36,295 bases of DNA from Betaproteobacteria bacterium (GTDB lineage Bacteria > Pseudomonadota > Gammaproteobacteria > Burkholderiales > Casimicrobiaceae): the NCBI GenBank assembly GCA_005881895.1, contig VBCG01000154.1, forward strand, positions 1 to 36,295, given 5' to 3'. Positions within the stretch are counted from its first letter, which is position 1, and each line of letters opens with the position of its first letter. Positions 8,762 through 17,601 of this stretch are shown here, piece after piece. Below the pieces are notes generated by a model. That model was not told the DNA's origin and ran no database searches. It saw nothing but the letters and a program-made list of their open reading frames with translations. A program made the position numbers and the translations under genes.

Positions 8762-10686
8762 GGATGCGCCATCGCTGCTGAACGTTGCGCCTGCGACGCA
8801 ATGCGGGCCGGCGCATTGAGCGCGCCATAGCCGTCGTAGTCGCCGGTACGCTGGACGATCTCGAAAAAGAATCGGCCTGCGAACGGCTCCGAGTAGGCGT
8901 GAAAGTACTCGCCGCCGGAACGTTCGTAAAGAATGCTCAGTCGGCGCATGCGCGCGACGACCGACGTTGGAAGATCGAAACGCGCGAGCAGATCGTCATA
9001 GTAATTGGGCGAGATCGGGACAAAGCGCACGCCGTTCTCGATCAGCTTTTCGAGCGTCGCGAAAATGTCGTTGCAGGCGAACGCGATATGGTGAACGCCG
9101 GCGCCGCCCTGTGATGTTACGGCCCGCGCGGTCTGCGTGCTGCGGCTTTGCGAGACATTCAGCACGACGCGGACCGCGCGATTGTCACTCGCCACGCCGC
9201 AGCTGCGGATTAGACCGTAGGGATCGGAAAGCTCGAGACTGTCGCCCGGTTGCATGCCAAGCACGGCGCGATAAAACAATATCCATGTGTCGAGCGCATC
9301 GACCGGCAGCCCGATTGCGACGTGGTCGATCGACGCCAGGCCCGCGTCGACGCCTTTGAGACGCGGGCGCGCAGTCAAGTCGAAATCGATTTCATAAAGA
9401 CCGTCCGATCCCAACTCGGCGGGAACGAAATAGACGAGGCTTCCATCCGGCGCGCGGATCGCCGGAATCTTGAGCTCGTGCGGCCCGATCCGGCTGTCGA
9501 ATCGCGGGCAATTGAGCGCGGTGGCGCGGTTCAACGCTCGTATGCTGTCATCGGTTGTCAGGCTCATCGCACAGATCGAAGGGCCATGCTCGGAAAAGTG
9601 CGTCCGCGCAAACGAATCGGGCTCGGCGTTCAGCACAAGATTGATGTCGCCTTGCTGATAGAGCGAAACCTCTTTGGATCGATGGCGGCCGGCGCGCGCG
9701 AAGCCGAGCGATTCGAGGAGGCCACCGAGGGCCGTCTCGGTTTCCGTGTCGACGGCGAACTCGAGAAACGCAACGCCGTCGAGCCGCGGAGGTTGCGGCG
9801 GATCGAACAGCGCGACACGGCCAAGCGCCTGCGCTGCGGATGATTGCGGATTCGCCAAGGCGGCGCTCGCCAAACGTTGCCGCGTCTGCGATTCGAGATA
9901 CAAGAGGGACTGCATCGCGTCGATGGCGGTACGCCGGCCGGGCGCCTCGCGGAATACGTCATTGAAGATTTCGAGCGACAGCGGCCCGTTATAGCCGGCG
10001 ATCAGCACGCATTCGAGAAAGCGGGCGAGATCGAACTGGCCCTGGCCGGGAAAGCACCGGTAATGTCGGCTCCATTGCAGGACGTCCATCGCGAGCCGCG
10101 GCGCATCCGCGAGCTGCAGGAAGAATATCTTGTCACCGGGAATCTCCGCGATGCCCGCGGGATCGTCGCCGAGCGAAAGCGTGTGAAAACTGTCGAGTGC
10201 GACGCCGAGGTGCGGATGATCGGCTGCCTTCACGATTGACCACGCGTGGCTGTATCGGCTGACGTGTCGGCCCCACGCGAGCGCTTCGAACGCGATGCGG
10301 AGATTGCGACGCGCCGCGCGATCGGCGAGCGCGTGAAACTGTGCGGCGATCCGCGCATCGTCGGTCACCGCGCCCGGCGTCGGATTCGAGCACACCAGCA
10401 TCATCGGCGCGCCGAGCGTGTCCATGATGTCGAACTTGCGTTCGGCGCGGTCGAGGTTACGCCGAAACTGCTCGTCGGTTGCGGCGTCGAGATCGCGAAA
10501 CGGCTGGTAAAGATCAATGCCGAGACCGCGGTCGGCGGCCATTGCGCGCACGTCTTCGGGCGAGCCTTGAAAATGAATCAGATCGTTTTCGAACACTTCG
10601 ATCGCGTCGAAGCGCGCCGCTGCAATCGCGTCGAGTTTTTCGGAGAGCGTACCGCTCAACGATACGGTCGCGATGCACTTTCGCAT
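8758..10686 (-). CDS. quiC: 3-dehydroshikimate dehydratase fused to an HPPD-like domain
   Basis: This 642-residue protein converts 3-dehydroshikimate to protocatechuate. The N-terminal half is a xylose-isomerase-like TIM barrel with all four metal ligands in place: Glu134 (FEALAWG), Asp165 (ALDSFH), Gln191 (FLQLAD) and Glu239 (SLEIFND). The C-terminal half is a vicinal-oxygen-chelate domain like 4-hydroxyphenylpyruvate dioxygenase. It keeps a His-His-Glu set at His455, His532 or 533, and Glu609. This matches the fused QuiC type known from pseudomonads. The catalytic role of the second half is not settled. It lies between aroQ and aroE, giving the order dehydroquinate to dehydroshikimate to protocatechuate. 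Confidence 0.93.
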   Translation of the reverse strand: MRKCIATVSLSGTLSEKLDAIAAARFDAIEVFENDLIHFQGSPEDVRAMAADRGLGIDLYQPFRDLDAATDEQFRRNLDRAERKFDIMDTLGAPMMLVCSNPTPGAVTDDARIAAQFHALADRAARRNLRIAFEALAWGRHVSRYSHAWSIVKAADHPHLGVALDSFHTLSLGDDPAGIAEIPGDKIFFLQLADAPRLAMDVLQWSRHYRCFPGQGQFDLARFLECVLIAGYNGPLSLEIFNDVFREAPGRRTAIDAMQSLLYLESQTRQRLASAALANPQSSAAQALGRVALFDPPQPPRLDGVAFLEFAVDTETETALGGLLESLGFARAGRHRSKEVSLYQQGDINLVLNAEPDSFARTHFSEHGPSICAMSLTTDDSIRALNRATALNCPRFDSRIGPHELKIPAIRAPDGSLVYFVPAELGSDGLYEIDFDLTARPRLKGVDAGLASIDHVAIGLPVDALDTWILFYRAVLGMQPGDSLELSDPYGLIRSCGVASDNRAVRVVLNVSQSRSTQTARAVTSQGGAGVHHIAFACNDIFATLEKLIENGVRFVPISPNYYDDLLARFDLPTSVVARMRRLSILYERSGGEYFHAYSEPFAGRFFFEIVQRTGDYDGYGALNAPARIASQAQRSAAMAHP

Positions 10687-10692
10687 GGCGCG

Positions 10693-11148
10693 CTACTTTG
10701 CCGCGGCGATTTTCGCGAGACCGGCGATGGCCAGCGGATAACCGTGGACGCCGAAGCCGGCGATGACCGCCTTCGCGACCGGGGACAACCACGAATGGTG
10801 ACGAAACGGCTCGCGGGCATGGACGTTGGAAATATGCAGCTCGATGACGGGGACGTTGGCGCCCTTGATCGCGTCGTGCAGCGCGATCGATGTGTGCGTG
10901 AGCGCGCCGGCGTTGAATACGACACCGAGCATCGTGCCCGCAGCGCACTCGCGTCCGGCCTCATGTATCCAGTCGATCAACTGACCTTCATGATTCGACT
11001 GCCGGAAGTCGATTGCGAGCGACAAACGCGCGCCTTCGTCACGACACATCTGCTCGACGTCGGCGAGCGTTTGCGAGCCGTATACGGCCGGCTCGCGCGT
11101 GCCGAGCAGATTGAGGTTCGGACCGTTCAGGACGAGCACTTTTTTCAT
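10693..11148 (-). CDS. aroQ: Type II 3-dehydroquinate dehydratase
   Basis: AroQ interconverts 3-dehydroquinate and 3-dehydroshikimate. The 151-residue protein has the type II signature: [13 protein letters not shown] with Arg18, Tyr23, Asn79 (FNAGA), His105 (ELHISN) and Arg112 (REPFR). Type II enzymes serve both biosynthesis and quinate catabolism; the position between quiC and a Liv operon points to catabolism here. Its ATG overlaps the stop of the upstream isomerase gene (ATGA), and it ends 6 bases before quiC. Confidence 0.95.
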   Translation of the reverse strand: MKKVLVLNGPNLNLLGTREPAVYGSQTLADVEQMCRDEGARLSLAIDFRQSNHEGQLIDWIHEAGRECAAGTMLGVVFNAGALTHTSIALHDAIKGANVPVIELHISNVHAREPFRHHSWLSPVAKAVIAGFGVHGYPLAIAGLAKIAAAK

Positions 11149-11960
11149 AAGGTCTCCAGGAGCCGTTGCGTCTTGGCGAGCATCTGCCGCACGCGCTCGA
11201 GCGCGGGCATCGTGGGAGTCAGTGTTCGCATCGGAATCTCCAAGCTGAGCGGCAAATCCGGCGACACCGCGCGCAGAATGCCGCGCAAATCCAAGCCGCC
11301 GTCGCCGGGCATCAGCCGCTCAGCACGCGCCTGATGCAAAAGCGTTTCAGTGTCGGTGGGCCGCTCGGCCGGCGCGTCGCAGAGCTGCATGTAGCGCAGG
11401 CGGGCGCGCGGCACGGACGCGATTTCCTCTGCACGGCTTCCGCCGCGATCGAAATGAATCGGATCGATCACGATGCCCGCGTTTTCGTGGCCGGATGCAG
11501 CGACAATCCGCGCACCTTGCGCGAAATTGCGGACGTCGGTCCATGGCATCGGCTCGAGGTTCGCGCCCATGCCGAATTCGCGGGCGAGGTCGCAAAACGC
11601 AGCGAAATTGTCCGTCAACCGGGCTTCGTCGGAATCGTTGCCCGCCAACAGGACTTCGTGCGCGCCCAGACGCGCGCCCGTCTCCAGCGCCGCGCGATAG
11701 TCTGCAACGTTCGTATCGGGTTTCAAGCGAAAGAGCTCGATATCGAGCACCGGAATGCCGGTGTCGGCGAGTCGACGCGCCGTCTCGCGCACGAGCGGCG
11801 TGTCGCCGACCATCGGATGCTGAACTTCCTCCGCAGTCGGCGGCAGCAAGCGCAAACCGATGGTTGCGAATCCCGCCTTCGCGGCGCACGACACCATTTC
11901 GGGCGGCGAAAGCTCCAGCACAGTTAATGCGGCAAGTCCGATCGGGTGCGCCATGATCAT
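11145..11960 (-). CDS. TIM-barrel sugar phosphate isomerase/epimerase family protein
   Basis: This 271-residue xylose-isomerase-like TIM barrel is related to the first half of QuiC and to IolE. The four presumed metal ligands are all present: Glu136 (NLEPMPW), Asp166 (VIDPIHF), Gln192 (YMQLCD) and Glu241 (SLEIP), so it should be active. It could be a second dehydroshikimate dehydratase or act on a related cyclic acid; the sequence does not decide. The ATG at 11960 overlaps the livF stop (ATGA), and the stop overlaps the aroQ start. A second ATG six bases in (11954) is also possible. Confidence 0.88.
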   Translation of the reverse strand: MIMAHPIGLAALTVLELSPPEMVSCAAKAGFATIGLRLLPPTAEEVQHPMVGDTPLVRETARRLADTGIPVLDIELFRLKPDTNVADYRAALETGARLGAHEVLLAGNDSDEARLTDNFAAFCDLAREFGMGANLEPMPWTDVRNFAQGARIVAASGHENAGIVIDPIHFDRGGSRAEEIASVPRARLRYMQLCDAPAERPTDTETLLHQARAERLMPGDGGLDLRGILRAVSPDLPLSLEIPMRTLTPTMPALERVRQMLAKTQRLLETL

Positions 11961-12691
11961 GCAGTCTTCACGTGCCCGCCGAGGAACAAGCGGTTGAGAT
12001 TCGGATCGTGCAGAAGCTCGGAGGCCGGACGATCGAGCGCGAGCCGGCCCATCTCGAGCACGAGCGCGCGGTTCGCGTACTTGAGCGCCGTGCGCACATT
12101 TTGCTCGACCATCAGCACGGTCGTGCCGCCGTCGGCGAGCGTGCGCAGAAGCGTCATCACTTCCTGAACGAGCTTCGGCGACAATCCGATTGATGGCTCA
12201 TCGATCAGGATCACCCGCGGCCGCAACAGCATCGCGCGGGCGATCTCGAGCTGTTTCTGCTCACCGCCCGACATCGTCGATGCCTGGTTGTCGATCCGCT
12301 CCTTGATCCGCGGAAAACGCGTGAGCGCCTCTTCGATGCGCCCGCCCAGCTCGCCGCGCGGCAGCGTGATGCCGCCGAGCTCGAGATTGTGACGCACCGA
12401 CAGCGACCCAAAAAGATTTCGACCTTGCGGGACAAACGCGATGCCCTCGGCCAGGAGCTCGCGTGGCGTCCTGCCGTTGATCCGCTTGCCCTCGAAGCGG
12501 ATTTCACCAGCGCGAGGAACCAGCATGCCAAACAGCGTCTTCAAGACGGTCGATTTGCCTGCGCCGTTGGGACCGATCAGCAAGGTGATTTCCGCTTTGC
12601 GGGCGTCGAGTGTCGTCTCGTTCAGAATCGTCAAACTCGGCGAATAGCCGGCGACGACCTTGTCGAACTCGATGATCTTTTCGTTCGCCAT
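11957..12691 (-). CDS. livF: Liv-type ABC transporter ATPase
   Basis: This is the second ATPase of a branched-chain-amino-acid-type (HAAT) importer. Walker A GPNGAGKST is at 40-48, the signature SGGEQ at 141-145 and Walker B with DEP at 164-166. The 244-residue length is typical of LivF. Operon context suggests the substrate is a hydroaromatic or aromatic acid rather than an amino acid; several aromatic-acid uptake systems belong to this family. The gene is 21 bases after livG and is coupled to the isomerase gene downstream. Confidence 0.93.
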   Translation of the reverse strand: MANEKIIEFDKVVAGYSPSLTILNETTLDARKAEITLLIGPNGAGKSTVLKTLFGMLVPRAGEIRFEGKRINGRTPRELLAEGIAFVPQGRNLFGSLSVRHNLELGGITLPRGELGGRIEEALTRFPRIKERIDNQASTMSGGEQKQLEIARAMLLRPRVILIDEPSIGLSPKLVQEVMTLLRTLADGGTTVLMVEQNVRTALKYANRALVLEMGRLALDRPASELLHDPNLNRLFLGGHVKTA

Positions 12692-12712
12692 GTCTGCCCC
12701 TCAGTTGCCCAC

Positions 12713-13456
12713 TCAGTTCCCTAGATACGCTTCGAGCACCGCGCGATTGCCTTGCACCTGCGCCGGTGGCCCTTCCGCGAGCACTTTGCCTTCGACCATG
12801 CAGATCACGTGCGGGCAGAGCTTCATGATGAAGTCCATGTTGTGCTCGATGACGACGAAGCTGCCGCCCTGCGTCTTGTTGAGCTCCACCAGGCGATCGT
12901 GCAGCTGATCGACGAGACTAGGATTCACGCCCGCGCAGGGTTCGTCGAGCAGCACGAGCCGCGGCGCGGCCATGAAGGCCATCGCGATGTCGATCAGCTT
13001 TTGCTGGCCGTACGAGAGACTTCCCGCGGGCAGGTGCGCGACATGCTTCAAGCGGAACAGCTCGATCATCTGGTCCGCATGGTCGCCGAGCCCCGCATCG
13101 GGCTTCGCGAATAGCCGCCCGCCGAGCGTGCCTTTGAATTCCTGCGCGGCGGCGATCAGGTTATCGCGTACCGACAGCTTGACGAACACCTGCAAGGTTT
13201 GGAACGTGCGTCCGACGCCTCGCCGCGACAGCTCGAGCGGCGACATGCCGGTGATGTCCTCGCCGCAGAATTCGACGTGGCCCGACGTCGGCGCGATCTG
13301 CCCGAGGATGCTGTTGAAAAGCGTCGTCTTGCCCGAGCCGTTCGGCCCGATGACGCCGACGATCTCGCCCGGACCCACGTCGAAGCTGACGCCGTCGACG
13401 GCCTTGATCGCGCCGTACGCCTTGCGCACGTCCTTTACTTCGAGGAAAGGTGTCAC
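12713..13456 (-). CDS. livG: Liv-type ABC transporter ATPase
   Basis: This is the first ATPase of the HAAT importer. It has Walker A GPNGSGKTT (37-45), signature LSYGQQ (147-152) and Walker B ending in LLDEP (169-173). The 247-residue length fits LivG. The start is GTG, overlapping the livM stop as GTGA, with a strong GGAGG inside the end of livM. It functions at the inner face of the membrane with LivF, LivM and LivH. Confidence 0.94.
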   Translation of the reverse strand: MTPFLEVKDVRKAYGAIKAVDGVSFDVGPGEIVGVIGPNGSGKTTLFNSILGQIAPTSGHVEFCGEDITGMSPLELSRRGVGRTFQTLQVFVKLSVRDNLIAAAQEFKGTLGGRLFAKPDAGLGDHADQMIELFRLKHVAHLPAGSLSYGQQKLIDIAMAFMAAPRLVLLDEPCAGVNPSLVDQLHDRLVELNKTQGGSFVVIEHNMDFIMKLCPHVICMVEGKVLAEGPPAQVQGNRAVLEAYLGN

Positions 13457-14415
13457 TTGGCCACCTCCTTCGATTTGAAGCGATCACCGATCGAAAGAAT
13501 GCCGCCCGGCAACCAGATCATCAGCGCGACGACGGCAACGCCGAACACCGCCAGATACCACGTCTGCATGAACTTGAGCCACGAAACGTTGGTCGAGCGC
13601 AAGAGCTCCGGCAGCAGAATGATGATGATTGTGCCGATCACCGGCCCGAAAAAGCGTCCGGAGCCGCCGACGATGACGGCGAGCAGCATCGTCAGCGATG
13701 TCGAAAAATGGAACGGACCCGGCTCGATGAATTCGACCAGCGACGCGTAGTAGACGCCGCCGATGCCCGCGCACGCAGCGCCAATCGCAAACGCGAGCAG
13801 CGTATAGGCGGTGATATTGACGCCGAGACTTTCCGCGCGGATTGGATTGTCGCGAAGGGCCGCGAACGCGCGTCCCCAGGGCGAGCGCAGCAACCACCAT
13901 AAGAAGAACGCGAGAATGATCAACGACACGAAGGTGAAAAAGAAAAATGCGAGCGGACCGTCAAATGAAACTCCGAACAGCGAAGGCCGCGGAATCCCGG
14001 AAATCCCGAACGTGCCGCCCGTCAATTTCTCTTCGTTACGCATGACCAGGTAGACGAGCACGTTGAACCCGAGTGTCGCGAACGCGAGGTAATGGTGCTG
14101 CACCCGCAACGCGGGGAATCCGAGCGCGAGACCGACGACGAAACACGCAATCGCCGATATCGGGAGCACGAGCAGGAACGGTACGCCCGCCTTCAGCGCG
14201 ATCGCGGCGACGTACGCGCCAATGCCGAAGAACGCCGCCTGGCCGAGCGACATCTGTCCTGCGTAGCCGACGGTCAAATTGAGGCCGAACGTTGCCATCA
14301 GGTACACACAATAGAGCGTCAGCAGATAGACGTCGCTTCGTTTGGCGAACGATGCCACCACGGCGACCACCACGAGCGATGCCACCAGAATCCCGGTCTT
14401 CATCTGCGCGTTCAT
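13453..14415 (-). CDS. livM: Liv-type ABC transporter permease
   Basis: This integral membrane permease has about 320 residues and eight to ten hydrophobic segments. It contains the typical block VGYAGQMSLGQAAFFGIGAY near the N-terminus. The open frame runs back to 15108 through livH, but the LivM family start is the ATG at 14415 (MNAQMKTGI), which overlaps the livH stop as ATGA. It pairs with LivH to form the channel and is coupled to livG downstream. Confidence 0.93.
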   Translation of the reverse strand: MNAQMKTGILVASLVVVAVVASFAKRSDVYLLTLYCVYLMATFGLNLTVGYAGQMSLGQAAFFGIGAYVAAIALKAGVPFLLVLPISAIACFVVGLALGFPALRVQHHYLAFATLGFNVLVYLVMRNEEKLTGGTFGISGIPRPSLFGVSFDGPLAFFFFTFVSLIILAFFLWWLLRSPWGRAFAALRDNPIRAESLGVNITAYTLLAFAIGAACAGIGGVYYASLVEFIEPGPFHFSTSLTMLLAVIVGGSGRFFGPVIGTIIIILLPELLRSTNVSWLKFMQTWYLAVFGVAVVALMIWLPGGILSIGDRFKSKEVAK

Positions 14416-15287
14416 ACCTTGCGCTCCTCGGCCTTGCCGAGCAGTCCCTCGGGCCGGAACAGAATGACGGCGAGGAACAACACCAGCGCGACACCCTCCT
14501 TGTACGCCGGCGACACATAAAACCCGACGACGTTCTCCAGGATGCCGATCAGCACACCGCCGAGCAACGCACCCCGCGTCTGGTTGAAGCCGCCGATGAT
14601 CGCGGCAAAGAACGCCTTTTGCCCGATCGAGTCGCCCATATCGAACTTCGCCAGATACGTCGGCGTCACGAGCAACGCTGCGACGACCGATAACACCGCG
14701 TTGATCAGAAATACATACAACACCATTCGCTTGACGTCGATGCCGAGCACGCGCGCGGCATCGGTGTTTTGCGCCACCGCCTGCATCGCACGGCCGGTGA
14801 CTGTCTTGTTGAGAAACATCTGCAAGCCAATCACGATGAGGCCCGCCAACACGAGCGTGCCGATGTCTGCGTAGGAGACGGCGATGCCGCCGAGCGAAAG
14901 CTGACCGGCGGGAAACGCGCTCGGAAAAGGATGCGCTTCCGCGCTGTAGCCGGCACGCACGATCGACTTGACGGCGATCGACAATCCCAACGTCGCGATC
15001 ACCAACGGAATGACGCCGTGCTTGATCAGCGGATCGACGATGACGCGCTTGAAACCGTAGCCGAGGACGACCATCGCGACTGCGCACGTGAGCAGGAATG
15101 AGAGCCACAGCGGCGCGCCGACGGCGATGAAGAACAACATCGCGAATGCCGGAAGCATCACGAATTCACCTTGCGCGAAGTTGATCACGCCGGCGGCCTG
15201 CCACAGCAGCGTGAAGCCGAGCGCGGCGAGTGCGTAGATCGCGCCCGTCGCCGTGCCGGACAGGATCAGATGGATTAGATCACCCAT
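14412..15287 (-). CDS. livH: Liv-type ABC transporter permease
   Basis: This 291-residue inner membrane permease has about eight hydrophobic segments. The family block GVINFAQGEFVML lies near residues 33-45, and a central block contains GIDVKRM. An upstream GGAGGAAC serves the ATG at 15287. The 93-base spacer to livK carries no clear terminator, only a weak GTCCC/GGGAC hairpin at about 15328-15349. Readthrough with excess binding protein is the usual arrangement in such operons. Confidence 0.94.
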   Translation of the reverse strand: MGDLIHLILSGTATGAIYALAALGFTLLWQAAGVINFAQGEFVMLPAFAMLFFIAVGAPLWLSFLLTCAVAMVVLGYGFKRVIVDPLIKHGVIPLVIATLGLSIAVKSIVRAGYSAEAHPFPSAFPAGQLSLGGIAVSYADIGTLVLAGLIVIGLQMFLNKTVTGRAMQAVAQNTDAARVLGIDVKRMVLYVFLINAVLSVVAALLVTPTYLAKFDMGDSIGQKAFFAAIIGGFNQTRGALLGGVLIGILENVVGFYVSPAYKEGVALVLFLAVILFRPEGLLGKAEERKV

Positions 15288-15380
15288 GGCGGTTCCTCCC
15301 GCAATTAGCGCGCATCGGCTCGAGCGTCCCGTGCCGAAGCGAGGGACATGCCCGGCGCAACGCGCGCGGGTACGGCGTTT

Positions 15381-16526
15381 CTACTTCGCGGATGCCGGAG
15401 GCAACGTCGCCGTCACGACTTGTTTGCCATTTTCGACTTTGACCAGAAAGCTTTCACGATCGAGATCGCCATTCTGATCGAACGACACGTCGAGCAGGAC
15501 GCCGGGATACTCCTTCGCGGAAATCTTCGCGCCGTGCAGCGCCTTGGCAAACTCCTTCGGATCGAGCTTCTTGTTTTTTTCCGTGATTGCCTTGACGACA
15601 TACATCGCGCTGTAGCCCTTCATGCCGTTGTGATCGCTTTTGTATTTGTATTCCTTCTGGAACTTTTCGTCGAACGCCTTGATCGTCGGCTGCGGTGCGT
15701 CGACAGTCAAGCCGACGTGCGCGAGCGCGCCGTTCGCGGAGTCTCCGGCCAGCTCGATCACTTTCTGTCCGGTGAGCGTCGTCTCGCCGATGATCGGCTT
15801 GTCGTAGCCCTGCTTGCGCAGCTCGCGGAGCGCGCGCGCCGACTCTTCCTCGTTGGTATAGACGAACAGCGCGTCGGCGTTCGATTGTTTCACTTTCAGC
15901 ACCGCGCCGGAAAAATCCACCTGGCCCGGATCCGTCGGAACGTCGGCGACGACTTTGATGCCTTGTGCCTCAAGCGCCTTCAGCATGGAATCGTGTCCGC
16001 CTTTGCCGAAGTCGTTGTTGACCCAGATCATCGCGACCGACTTCGCCTTGACGCCGTCCTTGATGTACTTGGCGAGCTTCGGCATTGCCGTCGACTGCGT
16101 GAACGACGTGCGAAAGACGTACGGATTTCCCTGCTGCGTAATGTTCGCCGCTTCGCCGCCCGTGAAGTTCGGGATCTCGGCGCGCTTCGTTTCCACCATG
16201 CTGACAATGATCGAACCGGAAAAGACCGGTCCCATCACGACGTAGGCGCCCGAATCGACTGCCTTCTGCGCCAACGCCTTGGCGACGCCGGGATTGGTTT
16301 GCGTATCCATCGCCGTGTACTCGATCTTGCGCCCGAGGAGGCCACCCGCAGCGTTGATTTCCTTCACGGCCAGCTTGACGCCGTTGTCGAAGTTGGTGCC
16401 CGCCGTCGCGCCGGTGCCCGAAAGCTCCATCAGTCCGAAAATCGGGACCGGACCCTGTTGCGCGAGCGATGTCGTCGCCGCGGACAGGACCAGTGCAGCG
16501 ATGGCGAGTCGTTCAAATCGATTCAT
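15381..16526 (-). CDS. livK: Liv-type periplasmic substrate-binding protein
   Basis: This is the extracytoplasmic binding protein of the HAAT importer, 381 residues. A signal peptide is visible at residues 1-22, with likely cleavage after SLA and before QQGPVP. The mature part is a periplasmic-binding-protein type 1 fold (NAAGGLLGRKIEY, VVMGPVFSG). A perfect AGGAGG precedes the ATG. It is the first transporter gene, 83 bases after the upstream isomerase-like gene. The ligand is unknown; quinate, shikimate or an aromatic acid fits the context better than leucine. Confidence 0.93.
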   Translation of the reverse strand: MNRFERLAIAALVLSAATTSLAQQGPVPIFGLMELSGTGATAGTNFDNGVKLAVKEINAAGGLLGRKIEYTAMDTQTNPGVAKALAQKAVDSGAYVVMGPVFSGSIIVSMVETKRAEIPNFTGGEAANITQQGNPYVFRTSFTQSTAMPKLAKYIKDGVKAKSVAMIWVNNDFGKGGHDSMLKALEAQGIKVVADVPTDPGQVDFSGAVLKVKQSNADALFVYTNEEESARALRELRKQGYDKPIIGETTLTGQKVIELAGDSANGALAHVGLTVDAPQPTIKAFDEKFQKEYKYKSDHNGMKGYSAMYVVKAITEKNKKLDPKEFAKALHGAKISAKEYPGVLLDVSFDQNGDLDRESFLVKVENGKQVVTATLPPASAK

Positions 16527-16609
16527 CGTTTCCTCCTTAGAGTGAAGCCATCAGTGAATTACTGCCGCATTGGGCTGCAGCATTCGCGTTACAGCCGCTG
16601 AACAGATGT

Positions 16610-17440
16610 TCATGACTGCGCCGTCTCGGCAATGATCCATTGCGCCGCTTTTCGCGCGCGGCCGACGATCGATTCGGGCGCGAGATGCAGATACTCATCG
16701 TTGAACACTTCGAACACGTAATCGCCGCGGTACCCGGCACGATGGATCTTGCGCACCAACGTACCGATCACGTCGCGATGCGCACTCTCGTTCGGGAACG
16801 CGCGCCGGTGGTCCGCTGTTTCGGTGATGTCTTTGAGATCGCCAAGGTAGTCGGCGAGCTGGACGAGAAAAATGCGCTCACCCGGGATCGTGTCGATTCC
16901 GTCCAGCGTCGTACCGCGCGCGAGCAGGTGGAACGCGTTGATCAGCACGCCGAGATTCTCTCGATCTGCGCGCCGGACCGTCTCCCATACCGCCGGATAT
17001 TCGTTGATCCATTTCCCCCACGCTGGTGCGCCGAAAGCGATGCGGACCTGGCGGGGAACCGCCAGCGTCGCGAGTGCGCGCATATCGGCCGCAACCTTGT
17101 CCGTATCGGCCGATGCGTACGCCGACGTCGACGACGCGACGACGAGAACTTTGGCGCCAACGGCGTCCATCAAATCCAGCAGCGATTTGGCGATGTCGAT
17201 TTTGTATTCGTGCAAATGCGCGTCGAGTCCTTCGTAGTCCTTGAGCAACTGAAAGCTCGACACGCGAAGCCCGCTCGCGCGTATTGCCGCGACCGCACCC
17301 GGCACACCACCCGGATGGGTGACCAGATCCTTGGCCCAAATCTCGATCCCTCCGAAACCCGCGTCGCGCATGACGCGAAGCTTGTCCTCCAACGAGCCCG
17401 CCAACGTGACGGTGTCGATAGCGAAGCGGCTCAGGTCCAC
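16610..17440 (-). CDS. QuiC-like TIM-barrel protein lacking two metal ligands
   Basis: This protein of about 276 residues is clearly homologous to the dehydratase half of QuiC in the same island. Aligned motifs are RIAFGAPAWG against RIAFEALAWG and GVLINAFH against GVALDSFH. Two of the four metal ligands are therefore changed: Glu to Gly137 (codon 17030-17032) and Asp to Asn168 (codon 16937-16939). Gln194 (FLVQLAD) and Glu244 (VFEVFND) remain. It may be inactive as a metal-dependent dehydratase, or have a changed role such as binding or sensing. The GTG at 17440 has AAGGA eight bases upstream and matches the family start. An ATG at 17485 lacks a ribosome-binding site. It heads the transporter operon. 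Confidence 0.85.
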   Translation of the reverse strand: MDLSRFAIDTVTLAGSLEDKLRVMRDAGFGGIEIWAKDLVTHPGGVPGAVAAIRASGLRVSSFQLLKDYEGLDAHLHEYKIDIAKSLLDLMDAVGAKVLVVASSTSAYASADTDKVAADMRALATLAVPRQVRIAFGAPAWGKWINEYPAVWETVRRADRENLGVLINAFHLLARGTTLDGIDTIPGERIFLVQLADYLGDLKDITETADHRRAFPNESAHRDVIGTLVRKIHRAGYRGDYVFEVFNDEYLHLAPESIVGRARKAAQWIIAETAQS

Positions 17441-17517
17441 TGCGTCTGTCCTTTTCGGGCGGCGTCTCGGTGGAATCGCCGGCATGGACCGGCGTCGCCA
17501 TGGCCTCGCGTGATCAT
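17431..17517 (-). CDS. Possible 28-codon leader ORF
   Basis: An ATG at 17517 follows a perfect AGGAGG (17525-17530) at ideal spacing. It opens a 28-codon frame beginning MITRGHGDAGPC and ending at a TGA (17431-17433). This is a better initiation site than that of the isomerase-like gene, which is in another frame and whose GTG (17440) lies inside the last codons. Translation of this ORF could therefore couple to, or control, translation of the operon. The peptide has no family I recognise and may have no function of its own. Confidence 0.45.
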   Translation of the reverse strand: MITRGHGDAGPCRRFHRDAARKGQTQWT

Positions 17518-17556
17518 CTCGAAACCTCCTCGTTAAGCGCTTTTTCCAACTTATAC

Positions 17557-17568
17557 TTCGCTAACGAA
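17557..17568. promoter_or_regulatory. Imperfect palindrome at the predicted operon start
   Basis: TTCGCTAACGAA is a near-perfect palindrome (TTCG-YTAR-CGAA) located where transcription of the isomerase-liv operon should begin. Flanking AACTT and AAGTT extend the dyad loosely. It is a candidate repressor site. The same eleven bases TTCGCTAACGA occur on the minus strand at 23809-23799, upstream of pobA. Confidence 0.4.
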
Positions 17569-17569
17569 C

Positions 17570-17599
17570 AAGTTAGTACACTACCGTCCACCCGGTCAA
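17570..17599 (-). promoter_or_regulatory. Predicted promoter of the isomerase-liv-qui operon
   Basis: On the minus strand TTGACC (17599-17594) is followed after 18 bases by TAACTT (17575-17570), or after 15 bases by TACTAA. The same TTGACC hexamer is used in the predicted pcaI promoter. The PcaR-like site at 17617-17632 lies just upstream of the -35 element, near position -60, a usual place for an activator. Confidence 0.45.
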
Positions 17600-17601
17600 G
17601 C

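Noticed and set aside
15300-15380. Attenuator between livK and livH
   Set aside because: The only stem is five base pairs with a 12-base loop and no T-run.
15348-16601. Plus-strand open frame of 417 codons
   Set aside because: Antisense to livK, which has a signal peptide and a perfect ribosome-binding site.
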